A stretch of DNA of 64,000 bases from an uncultured Verrucomicrobiota bacterium (GTDB lineage: Bacteria; Verrucomicrobiota; Kiritimatiellia; CAIVKH01): positions 28,606 through 92,605 of the forward strand of contig CALKUH010000036.1 of the NCBI GenBank assembly GCA_937996795.1. The letters run 5' to 3'. The notes below the pieces were generated by a model, which had not been told where the DNA came from, did not search any database, and worked only from the letters and a program-made list of their open reading frames with translations. Shown here piece after piece: positions 52,801 to 59,849 of this stretch (positions are counted from its first letter, which is position 1; every line of letters starts with the position of its first letter). The position numbers and the translations under genes are program-made.

Positions 52801-54499
52801 GTCCTCCACGCAGCGCAGTGCTTCGCTCAATCGCGTGACGATCAACAAACCCGTCATCGTCCGCAGCGTGAACGGACCGGCGGTCACCTTCATCGCGGGC
52901 AGCACCGGTGTTCGCGGCGCCTATGTGGGAACCAACGCGACGTTGAGTGGATTCACCGTGTCGGGTGGATCGACGCCCAATACCGGGTCCTACTATGAAG
53001 ACCTGCACGGCGGCGGCGTCTGGTGCGAACCGTCCGGCGGGGTGACCAACAGCGTCATTCGCAGCAATGTGGCGGAGTCTGGCGGCGGCGGCGTCTTCGG
53101 AGGGGTGATTCGCAATTCTGAAATCGCCAGCAACACGGCCAGTACGGCCGAGGGTGGAGGAGGATATGGGGCGACGTTCCACGCCTGCACCATCGTCAGC
53201 AACCGGACGCTCAATCTGACTTCCTCCGGCGCCGGCGGCGGGGTTTCGTCGTGCATCCTGTATGACAGCACGCTGGCGCACAATCGCGCCGGGACCTCGG
53301 TGTTGCAGGAGGGCGGGGGCGCCTATCTGAGCCTGCTCTACAACTGCATCGTCCGCACCAACGTGGCGTTGCGCGGCGGCGGCGTGCGGGACTGCATCGT
53401 CTCCAACACCGTGATCGAAGGCAACGCGGCCACGCAGGATGGCGGCGGCGCATTTGCGAGCACGCTGGAGGCCTGCACGGTCGTCAGCAATGTGGCTGCC
53501 CTGAACGGTGGTGGGGTGTACGGCGGGACGGTGATCCGGAGCGACGTGCGCCAGAACCGGGCGGGATCGGGTGGCGGCACGTACGCGACGACGAGCTGGT
53601 TTTCGCGGCTCTTCTTTAACCTGGCGACCACGGCCGGCGGCGGCGCGCACGGCAGCGACGCCGAGGAGGCGCTGATCAACTGCATCGTGTTCGGGAATAC
53701 CGCCGGACAGGGCGGGGGCGCGTACGATGTCGAAATGCGCAACACCACGGTGGTGGGCAACACGGCGACGAACAGCGGTGGCGGACTCTACATCAGCACG
53801 TTCGGCGCGGCGCCGGTGGTCAATTCAATCATCGTGTCCAATGCCGCGCCGCTGAATCCCAATTGGGTGTCGGAGAGCATCAACCTCATCTCATTCACCT
53901 GCACAACGCCGACGAACAGTTCGGGCTCGATCATCACGAACCAGCCGCTGTTCGTCGATTACGCCGCCACGAACCTCCGGCTCCAGGCCGCTTCCCCGTG
54001 CATCAATGCCGGAGACAATTTCTACGCGACGATCCCGGTGGATCTGGACGGAAATCCGCGAATTTCCGGCGGCACGGTCGATTTCGGCGCCTACGAGTTC
54101 CAGTCCGGCGCCACCGACACGGATGGCGACGGGATCCCCGATTGGTGGGAGTCGTTGTATTTCGGCGGGCCGACGAATGCGCATCCGGGCGCAATGGCAT
54201 CCAACGGCGTCAATTCCGTGCGCGAGGCGTGGATCGCGGACTTGAACCCGCTCAGCACGTCGGCGCTGTTCCGCGTGGCGGCCGTGTCGAACGCGACGGC
54301 CGGCGCATATGCGGTGGTGATCAATCCCAGTTCGACGGCGCGCGTCTATCGCGTGTTCGGGCTCACCAATCTGCACATTCATCCGCAGGGCTGGACGGCT
54401 GTGAGCGGCACGCAGACCGGCACCGGCGCGGCGCTCGTGTTCACGGTGACCAATCCAGCGCCCGTTCTGAATTACCACAGCGCGGTGGGCTTGCCCTGA
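49802..54499 (+). CDS. Giant secreted beta-helix protein with PKD domains and DTDGDG tail
   Basis: The 1565-residue protein has a signal peptide (MSSRMLVWCAVWLVALHARA, cut near TYYVAASG) and three similar right-handed beta-helix modules starting about residues 23 (TYYVAASGNDAN), 486 (HYVRPGN) and 949 (HYVRTNS). Each has SNGVY/T, VRSVNGPA and rows of GGG-V-x-S-x-x-x-N repeats, and the first two end with G-C-D-E. PKD-like domains (ATGTYAFVLTAFNESFPAG; ATGNYIVVLTAFNESFPGG) link the modules. The tail has a calcium-type DTDGDGIPDWWE near 1439 and a last beta domain. It is likely a cell-surface adhesin or polysaccharide-binding protein. GGGGGCGGAAG precedes ATG 49802. No sortase or PEP-CTERM motif is seen. 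Confidence 0.88.
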   Translation: MSSRMLVWCAVWLVALHARAATYYVAASGNDANAGTSWALAKQTIQAAIDVAVSNDTVLVSNGVYGTGGRVVSFGMTNRVAITNAITVQSVNGPAVTIIQGKGPIGPDAVRCVYVGPNARLIGFTLTNGHTVVTNNVAGSSGGGAYAFVSSFISNCVIAGNSAWLSGGGVYAGTVVVSVVAGNYARTGGGGTDVARLIGSVVSNNTTDAVGGGISGGWAIGCTITRNSAGTSGGGVSGGAVTNSIISFNTAAERGGGINGGHARNSAIYGNTAGSQGGGVFANGTGISVVNCTVSGNRAVVGGGVHGPSVTNSVVFHNWAAVDENWGPGAFGLTCSFPLPPGSGNISNEPALAGAYRIASSSPCVGAGAYAFTAGTDIDGEWWNTPPSMGCDEINVGMLGGPLVVAPWVSATNVPVGHPIRFIADIGGRVASSRWNFADGTVLTNRAAVQRTYAATGTYAFVLTAFNESFPAGVSASVVVHVVSQQIHYVRPGNPSPAAPYTSWSTAATNIQDAIDAATQVGALVLVSNGAYNVGGKVKFGGLTNRVVVDKVLTVRSVNGPAFTSIVGAGPTGAAAVRCVWVGNDAVLSGFTLTNGHTHATGDLSRARSGGGAWSENLGVISNCVFTGNLADQRGGGAMFGLVYACTFTNNRAGLYGGGASDLLAWDSRIAANRAFRGGGAYQSTLTRCRVEGNESLDTGGGVHLGAVRESVLADNRALSRGGGADGASLSSSALYRNSAGEGGGGANDCRLSHCTVVYNSTLGEGGGTRSSSHTNSIVYFNSGSAGLNWAFAGTSRNSCSLPVLPGAGNVSVDPALASLTHLSGVSPLLGLGLTNASSGVDIDGEPWSQPPDIGCDELTAGTATGALLVAIRASATNLAVGARLEVRAEIEGRLTNSVWSMGDATGATNRPVFVHSFSATGNYIVVLTAFNESFPGGVSTSVVVQVVSQMVHYVRTNSATPVAPFTSWATAATNIQQAINASTQPGALILVSNGTFSTGSSTQRSASLNRVTINKPVIVRSVNGPAVTFIAGSTGVRGAYVGTNATLSGFTVSGGSTPNTGSYYEDLHGGGVWCEPSGGVTNSVIRSNVAESGGGGVFGGVIRNSEIASNTASTAEGGGGYGATFHACTIVSNRTLNLTSSGAGGGVSSCILYDSTLAHNRAGTSVLQEGGGAYLSLLYNCIVRTNVALRGGGVRDCIVSNTVIEGNAATQDGGGAFASTLEACTVVSNVAALNGGGVYGGTVIRSDVRQNRAGSGGGTYATTSWFSRLFFNLATTAGGGAHGSDAEEALINCIVFGNTAGQGGGAYDVEMRNTTVVGNTATNSGGGLYISTFGAAPVVNSIIVSNAAPLNPNWVSESINLISFTCTTPTNSSGSIITNQPLFVDYAATNLRLQAASPCINAGDNFYATIPVDLDGNPRISGGTVDFGAYEFQSGATDTDGDGIPDWWESLYFGGPTNAHPGAMASNGVNSVREAWIADLNPLSTSALFRVAAVSNATAGAYAVVINPSSTARVYRVFGLTNLHIHPQGWTAVSGTQTGTGAALVFTVTNPAPVLNYHSAVGLP

Positions 54500-54512
54500 C
54501 GACCGGGACCGA

Positions 54513-55691
54513 TCACTCGCCCAGGGCCATTTGCAGCGCAAGCAGGCAGTAGGAGGTCACGAGCACGGGGTCGGCCTCCCACCAGCGGCCTTCGTCGTTT
54601 TTCCAGAAGCCCGTGCCGTCGGGTTGCGTGCGCTGGAGGCTGACCAATTTCAGCAAGAGGGCTTCGCGCCAGTTCACGCGGCCTCCGTTCTCCAGCGCGA
54701 GCACGTCCTGCTCCATCACGGCGAGGGCCTTGGCGAGCGTGTGGAAGTAGTAGAACAGGCCCTGCTGGTCCATGCCGGGATTCTGGTCGAGCGTCCAGTT
54801 GCGCAGCGTCCAGTCAAACGCGCTCTGCACGCGCGGGTCGGTTTTGTCCACGCTCGCATAGATGAAGCTGAGCAGGCCCGCGTAGGTCATGCTGCCGTAG
54901 GAGCGCAACCGGATCGTGCCGTCCGCGTTCGTGACGCTGCCGGCCATGCTGGAGTCCGGCTTGTAGGCGAACCCGCCATATTCCGCGGGGTCTTTGCTGG
55001 CCCACGGCTGGTCGTTGGACTCGGGACGGTTCTGCACGCGCGCGATGAACTGCTGGGCGGCCTCCCAGTCGAGGTCGGCCCGCGCGTCCCCTTGCTTGCG
55101 CAGGTCCTCGACATTCTCCGTGAGGCGCATGGCTTCGTAGGCGAGGTAGGAATTCGAGAGATCGGCGTAGGGTCGCCCGGTGTCCGCGTCATAGCCCATG
55201 CCGCCGCGATAGATGTCATCCCCCATGTGCTGGGAACCCGCGACGACCTGCCGGGCGCGCTGGACGACGGGCACAAGGTCCTCCCGTCCGAGCGCGTGCA
55301 GGGCCACCATGCCGAGGGCTGTGTTGTAGTTGCACAGACCGCCGCCCTTGCGTTGCTCGCGCGGTTCGCGGCAGATCGATCCGTTTTCATTCACGCAGGA
55401 CAGGAGGTAGGCCACGGCCTTGTCCACCGCCGGGTCGCCCGCGTGCCCGTTTCGCGCGAGGGCCCAGACCGGCAACGCCGTGAGCGCGGGGAAGTCGGGA
55501 TTCGACCAATGGCCCTCCGGCGCCTGCTGCGCCACGAGCCAGCGGATTGCACGGTCCCGCGCGGCGCGCGCCTCATTGCGCACGGATTCACTGATGGACG
55601 CCGCCGGCTGCGCGGAACGCAGCGTGATGTCCTCCTGTGCCGTGGCGGCAAGGGTTCCTGCGAACGACAAGGCGATGATCCACTGTTTCAT
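54513..55691 (-). CDS. Secreted prenyltransferase/squalene-cyclase-repeat protein
   Basis: The 392-residue protein has a signal peptide (MKQWIIALSFAGTLAATAQ) and then alpha-toroid repeats like those of squalene cyclases and complement thioester-domain proteins: AIRWLVAQQAPEGHWSN, NYNTALGMVALHALGR, SYLAYEAMRLTENV, RSYGSMTYAGLLSFIYASV and DQQGLFYYFHTLAKAL. No DxDD cyclase motif is visible, and export argues against a terpene enzyme, so the function is unknown; binding or glycan processing is possible. AGGAG lies 6 bases before ATG 55691. Two overlapping hairpins lie in the region upstream. It is convergent with the beta-helix gene, 13 bp apart. Confidence 0.88.
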   Translation of the reverse strand: MKQWIIALSFAGTLAATAQEDITLRSAQPAASISESVRNEARAARDRAIRWLVAQQAPEGHWSNPDFPALTALPVWALARNGHAGDPAVDKAVAYLLSCVNENGSICREPREQRKGGGLCNYNTALGMVALHALGREDLVPVVQRARQVVAGSQHMGDDIYRGGMGYDADTGRPYADLSNSYLAYEAMRLTENVEDLRKQGDARADLDWEAAQQFIARVQNRPESNDQPWASKDPAEYGGFAYKPDSSMAGSVTNADGTIRLRSYGSMTYAGLLSFIYASVDKTDPRVQSAFDWTLRNWTLDQNPGMDQQGLFYYFHTLAKALAVMEQDVLALENGGRVNWREALLLKLVSLQRTQPDGTGFWKNDEGRWWEADPVLVTSYCLLALQMALGE

Positions 55692-55721
55692 GTGCACTCC
55701 TGTTGAGTTTAAAAATCCAGC

Positions 55722-55770
55722 CCGTTGCGGCTTCAGACAGTTGAACGCTGAAACCACCGCAACGGTTCAA
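55722..55770 (-). promoter_or_regulatory. Overlapping alternative hairpins upstream of the squalene-cyclase-repeat gene
   Basis: CCGTTGCGG and CCGCAACGG (55722-55730 and 55757-55765) form perfect 9-bp arms with an inner TTCAG/CTGAA pair. A second pair, TTGAAC/GTTCAA (55741-55746 and 55765-55770), shares bases with the first, so the two folds exclude each other. They lie 31-79 bases before the start codon, where an RNA switch or a protein-binding site could act. Confidence 0.4.
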
Positions 55771-55830
55771 TCGCCCGCTACAGTAGCGCCGGAGGGGCGT
55801 CCATCGCAAGCGGCACAGGTGGGGATGTGC

Positions 55831-57084
55831 TCAGGGCTGTCGCACGGCGTCGATCATCGCGACGACATTTTCGACCGGGGTGCGGGCCTGGACATTGTGG
55901 ATGGCGTTGAAAACGAAACCGCCGCCGGGACCAAACACCTCGCACCGCTTGCGGACTTCCGCCCGCACCTCGTCCGGCGTGCCGAACGGCAGGGTCTTCT
56001 GGGTATTCACGCCGCCGCCCCAGAAGGTGATGCGGTCACCGTAGCTGCGTTTCAAGTGGCCCGGTTCCATGCCGTCCGCCGAGCACTGGACCGGGTTGAG
56101 GATGTCGAAGCCGGATTCGATGAAGGGCTCGATGAACGGATCAACCGCGCCGCAGGAGTGCTTGAACGTCTTCCACGTGGTGTGGGTGTGGATCCAGTCG
56201 TTCATCCGCTTGTAATACGGCATCCACAGATCGCGATAGGTCTCGACCGAGCAGAACTGGGAGTTCTGCGTGCCGAAATCCGTGCCGCACACGACCACCA
56301 CGTCGAGCAGGTCGCCGACGATGCCGTGCAGCGTCTCGAGGTTCTTCAGCGCGATGGCGGATTGCCGGTTGTAGATTTCCTTCACGTAGTCCGGCCGCGA
56401 GACGAGGATCATGTACCAGTCCTCGATCCCGCGGACGCCCTTGGGGTGGGGCAGGAAGGGCGCGGGCACGAGCGCGATGTCGCCGAGGCAGGTGCCGCCG
56501 AGGTGCGTAAGCACGGCGCGCCGGGTGCCGCGCAACGCCTCCGCCTCCCGCCGCCAATAGGCCTTGTCCTCCTCCGTCATCAACCCGAATTCCTCCAGGT
56601 TGTCCTCGACGTTGAGGTGATCCTCGTCATACGGCTCCTGCCGGACGATCGTGTCGAAGAAGTAGCTGGAGGCCGGCATGTGCCCGCTGAACGGCGCGGA
56701 GGTGTCGCCCGCGGGGTGGATGTACACGTCGCCGTTGGATTCCACCTTGTAGCGGAAATGATCGGACACCAGCACGACCTGCTTCCACGGCGTGCGGAAC
56801 TCCTTCCACTTCTCATTCGGGAACCCGAAGATCGTTTTGCGCGGGAAGATGCTGGTTACATCGATGCCCATCGCATCCTTCAAGTCGTCCTCGACGAGCC
56901 CGAGCATTTGATAGGGCTCGACCACCTTCACAAGGCGCTCCTCCAGGCCGTAGTGCCGGCGCAATTCCGCGACGACGGAGCAGTGGATGCCCGTGATGAA
57001 GGAACTGCCGAAATCGATCGGGATGCGGTCGGGTTGCCGGTGGTCGAGGGCGTCTCTTACGCGCTGGCGCGGGGTGCTGTTCAT
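55831..57084 (-). CDS. Uroporphyrinogen-decarboxylase-fold methyltransferase, non-triad type
   Basis: The 417-residue protein is of the UroD superfamily, as in MtaA/MtbA/MtvB-type corrinoid methyltransferases: an N-terminal RVRDALDHRQPDRIPIDFGS start, a GIEDWYMILVSRPDYVKEIY segment and HSC (His309, Cys311), two of three zinc ligands in the thiol-activating branch. The expected third Cys is replaced: the segment reads GGFVFNAIHNVQARTPVENV. It therefore looks like a substrate-side (MT I) methyltransferase that moves a methyl group from an unknown donor to the corrinoid protein (inference). It starts 10 bp after the second UroD gene and is the last gene of the cluster. Confidence 0.88.
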   Translation of the reverse strand: MNSTPRQRVRDALDHRQPDRIPIDFGSSFITGIHCSVVAELRRHYGLEERLVKVVEPYQMLGLVEDDLKDAMGIDVTSIFPRKTIFGFPNEKWKEFRTPWKQVVLVSDHFRYKVESNGDVYIHPAGDTSAPFSGHMPASSYFFDTIVRQEPYDEDHLNVEDNLEEFGLMTEEDKAYWRREAEALRGTRRAVLTHLGGTCLGDIALVPAPFLPHPKGVRGIEDWYMILVSRPDYVKEIYNRQSAIALKNLETLHGIVGDLLDVVVVCGTDFGTQNSQFCSVETYRDLWMPYYKRMNDWIHTHTTWKTFKHSCGAVDPFIEPFIESGFDILNPVQCSADGMEPGHLKRSYGDRITFWGGGVNTQKTLPFGTPDEVRAEVRKRCEVFGPGGGFVFNAIHNVQARTPVENVVAMIDAVRQP

Positions 57085-57093
57085 GGTGGGCCT

Positions 57094-58128
57094 TCAGGGT
57101 GAACGGAGGAATGACAGGACTTTCGACATCAGGGCGTCCTCCTGGCCGGGCACGCTCAGGACGTCGCACTCGCTGCCGAGAATGAACGGATGTTGTGATG
57201 CGCGCATGCGCCCGGCCAGGTCCGCGGCCATGGCGTGTACGACCTGTGGCGTGAGCTGCGGGGAAATGAATTTCTTGGTCGGCAGGTTGCCATACAGGAC
57301 GGTTGTTTTGGGGAAGCAGGCCGCGTCTTCCCACAACAGGCGCGAACTGCCGAGGCTCACCATCGCCGCGTCCAGCGTGGCGAAGCGCGCCACCATGCCG
57401 GGCGTTAGTTCCCCGCAGTCGTGGAAGATGAGTTCCGCGCCCGCGCTTTCGAGGCGCCGTTTGATTCGCCGCATGGGCGCCATCACGAAGCGATCGAAGA
57501 CGTCATAACTTTCCGCCAGTTGATTCGGCGAAAAATAGACCAGATTTGCCGCCGGCTCGCACACGATGATCGCGCGCGCCCCGGCATTGGCCTGCATCTC
57601 GACATAGTCGAGGATGAGCCGCGTGCCGGTTTCGATGGCCCGCTCGACGACCGCCACTTCCGGATCGTCCTTTCCCGTCAGCCCGGTGCCCGCGAGGAAA
57701 ACCGGCGTGATCGGGTCGCTGACCAGTTTGGTCATCAGCGAAAACGGCCCGATGCTCATGCCCATCGGCACGAGCCCCGGCTGCTCAGCCACAACGCGGA
57801 TGGCGTCGCAGGCGGCCTTCATTTTCGGGGTCGCGACGAGGTCGTCAACGAGGGGCGGAGGCTCCGTGAAATGATATGACTCGATCTCCGGTTCCGGAAC
57901 GCCGAGCGCGTGCAGCAGGCAGTCCTTTTCGATGGCCAGATCCATCAGCGGCATGGCCAGCGGCGTTTCGTAGCGGGCGGCGGCTTCGATGAGGACCCCG
58001 CCCAGTTTCGCGCCATCCAGCTGCATCGCGTGCGGGTGGGCGTGTTGATGCAGCACCAGGTGCGTGCCGATGGGCGCGCGATGGCCCCGCGCGGCGAGTT
58101 CCAGCAGGCGCTGGCGTGTCGGGTTCAT
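57094..58128 (-). CDS. Uroporphyrinogen-decarboxylase-fold methyltransferase with full HxC...C set
   Basis: The 344-residue protein begins NPTRQRLLELAARGHRAPIG, shows CEPAANLVYFSPNQLAESY, and has all three zinc-ligand positions of MtaA/MtbA-type enzymes: His236 and Cys238 in FHDCGE and Cys321 in GSECDVLSVPG. In known systems such sites bind a thiol or a methylated substrate. Whether it works on a thiol acceptor or on a second methyl donor cannot be read. ATG 58128 overlaps the homocysteine methyltransferase stop by 4 bp, so the two are coupled. Confidence 0.88.
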   Translation of the reverse strand: MNPTRQRLLELAARGHRAPIGTHLVLHQHAHPHAMQLDGAKLGGVLIEAAARYETPLAMPLMDLAIEKDCLLHALGVPEPEIESYHFTEPPPLVDDLVATPKMKAACDAIRVVAEQPGLVPMGMSIGPFSLMTKLVSDPITPVFLAGTGLTGKDDPEVAVVERAIETGTRLILDYVEMQANAGARAIIVCEPAANLVYFSPNQLAESYDVFDRFVMAPMRRIKRRLESAGAELIFHDCGELTPGMVARFATLDAAMVSLGSSRLLWEDAACFPKTTVLYGNLPTKKFISPQLTPQVVHAMAADLAGRMRASQHPFILGSECDVLSVPGQEDALMSKVLSFLRSP

Positions 58129-59036
58129 GCGCGTCGATCCAGTTCCCGCCGCATGGCCCGCAGGTGTTCGGGCGCCGTTCCGCAGCAGCCACCCACGACC
58201 GCGGCGCCCAGTTCGCGCATCCGGCCGGCAAAGCGTCCGAGGGTATCCGCCTCGACAGTGTAGACCGCGCGCCCCGCCACCAACTGGGGGAGGCCTGCGT
58301 TCGGTTTGGCCCAGAGCCGGGCCGAGGGATTTGCCGCCTTCATCCGGACGATGACCTGTTCGAGCCCCTCCGGGCCCACGCTGCAATTCGCGCCGACCAC
58401 GTGCGCACCGGCTGTCACGACAGCGGCGACGGCTTGTTCCGGCGTTACCCCCATCATCGTGTGTCCACCGGCGTCAAACGCGAGGCTGCCGACGCGCGGA
58501 AGGTCCGGGCCGGCCTCCCGCGCGGCATCGAGGGCGAGGGTGATTTCCTCGAGGGAGGAAAAGGTTTCGCAGACCAGGCCATCCACCCCTGCGTCCACCA
58601 GCGCGCGTGCCTGCTCCAGAAAACAGGCGCGCGCGCGGTCGGGCGCGAGATCGCCGTACGGCTCGATCATTTCCCCGGTCGGACCCATTGAACCGAGCAG
58701 CCATACCGGGCGCCCGCACTCCGCGATCGCCGCGCGTGCCAACTGCACGGCGCGGGTGTTGAGGTCCGCGACGCGATCGCCCAGCCCGCACAAACCGAGG
58801 CGAATGGCGTTCGCGCCAAACGTATTCGTCAGGATCAAGTCCGACCCGGCCTCGATGTAGCTGCGGGCCAGCTCGCGGATCGCGTCGGGCCGGTCCACGG
58901 TCCACCGCTCCGGCGCCTCGCCCATCGCGAGCCCCTTTTTTTGCAGCTCGGTCCCCGTCGCGCCGTCCGCCAGCAGGGTGCGGCCGCCGGCGAGGCGGGC
59001 GGCGAGTTCTTCTGTTGGACGTGTGGCCTTCATCAT
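58125..59036 (-). CDS. Homocysteine S-methyltransferase
   Basis: The 303-residue protein belongs to the S-methyl_trans family (MetH N-terminal domain, MmuM, BHMT). The zinc ligands are Cys218 (GANCSVGPEG) and Cys284-Cys285 (VGGCCGT). It also has LLADGATGTELQKKG, TNTFGANAIRLG and GSMGPTGEM. It should move a methyl group onto homocysteine to give methionine. Coupled by ATGA to the corrinoid protein gene before it and to a UroD-type gene after it, it is best seen as the methyl acceptor enzyme of this corrinoid system (inference). It lacks the cobalamin and folate domains of full MetH. Confidence 0.93.
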   Translation of the reverse strand: MMKATRPTEELAARLAGGRTLLADGATGTELQKKGLAMGEAPERWTVDRPDAIRELARSYIEAGSDLILTNTFGANAIRLGLCGLGDRVADLNTRAVQLARAAIAECGRPVWLLGSMGPTGEMIEPYGDLAPDRARACFLEQARALVDAGVDGLVCETFSSLEEITLALDAAREAGPDLPRVGSLAFDAGGHTMMGVTPEQAVAAVVTAGAHVVGANCSVGPEGLEQVIVRMKAANPSARLWAKPNAGLPQLVAGRAVYTVEADTLGRFAGRMRELGAAVVGGCCGTAPEHLRAMRRELDRRA

Positions 59037-59665
59037 GCCTCCAGCAGCGCGAGCAGCGAGTCCACCGCGCTGGCCGCATCCGTTCCGTAGGCATCGGCGC
59101 CGATTTCCTTCGCATATTCCGCGGTGACCGGCGCGCCGCCGATCAGGATCTTCGTGCTGGTCAGGCCCGCCGCGCGGATCGCGTCCACCGTGGTTTTCAT
59201 CGCGGGCATGGTCGTCGTCAGCAACGCCGAGAGGCCGACCGCCTGCGCGTTGTGCGCCTTGATAGCCTCGACGAATTTCTCCGGCGGCACGTTCGTGCCG
59301 AGGTCGATCACCCCGATGTTCGCGCCCTTCCACATCATCGCGACGAGGTTCTTGCCGATATCGTGCAGGTCGCCCTGTACCGTGCCGATGACCGCAGTGT
59401 ACTTCGGTTTGATCCCGGCTTTTGCGAGCAGCGGTTCGAGCAGGATCATGCACTCCTTCATCGCGCGCGCGGCGATGAGCATTTCGGGCACGAACACCTC
59501 GTTGTTCTTGAACTTCTCGCCAATCGCGCTCATGCCGGGCACGAGGCCCTGCTCAACGATGTCGAGGGGTTTGTGGCCCGCATCGAGCAATTGCTGCGTC
59601 AGCAGCTTCGCATCGTTGCGTTTTCCTTTTTCCACCGCGGCCGAAAGGGCGTTCATCTCGCTCAT
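59033..59665 (-). CDS. Methyltransferase corrinoid protein
   Basis: The 210-residue protein has an N-terminal four-helix cap (PEMLIAARAMKECMILLEPL) and a Rossmann B12-binding domain with the GDLHDIGKNLV motif; His101 is the lower cobalt ligand, in the D-x-H-x-x-G form. SALLTTTMPAMKTTVDAIR and GGAPVTAEYAKEIGADAYG complete the family signature. It carries the methyl group on cobalamin between the UroD-type methyltransferases and an acceptor enzyme. GGGAG lies 8 bases before ATG 59665. It overlaps the homocysteine methyltransferase start by 4 bp (ATGATGA). Confidence 0.95.
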   Translation of the reverse strand: MSEMNALSAAVEKGKRNDAKLLTQQLLDAGHKPLDIVEQGLVPGMSAIGEKFKNNEVFVPEMLIAARAMKECMILLEPLLAKAGIKPKYTAVIGTVQGDLHDIGKNLVAMMWKGANIGVIDLGTNVPPEKFVEAIKAHNAQAVGLSALLTTTMPAMKTTVDAIRAAGLTSTKILIGGAPVTAEYAKEIGADAYGTDAASAVDSLLALLEA

Positions 59666-59791
59666 GATAGGCTCCCGTTGAATGATCCAGAGCATGTCGC
59701 ATCCACCCCGGCGCATCTTGTGGATTTCGCCCGACCTTTGTTGAAATCCGTCCCAAGGGCCACTCGGTGTCGCAGGAAGATTTGGGGGCAT

Positions 59792-59820
59792 CACCACGGA
59801 GTGCACGGAGTCACGGAGGG
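59792..59820. repeat. CACGGAG-type short repeat
   Basis: CACGGAG occurs three times (59795, 59804, 59812) inside a stretch of the kind CACCACGGAGTGCACGGAG, followed by TCACGGAGG. It lies in the 184-bp spacer between the activator gene and the corrinoid protein gene, the only sizeable gap in the cluster. The same type of short repeat is common in intergenic regions of many environmental bacteria; its role is unknown. Confidence 0.65.
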
Positions 59821-59849
59821 GGAGGTATGGCCATCGGTCGCGCGCGCGG

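Noticed and set aside
54513..55691. Squalene-hopene cyclase
   Set aside because: The protein is short, is exported and lacks the DxDD catalytic motif; only the toroid repeats are shared.
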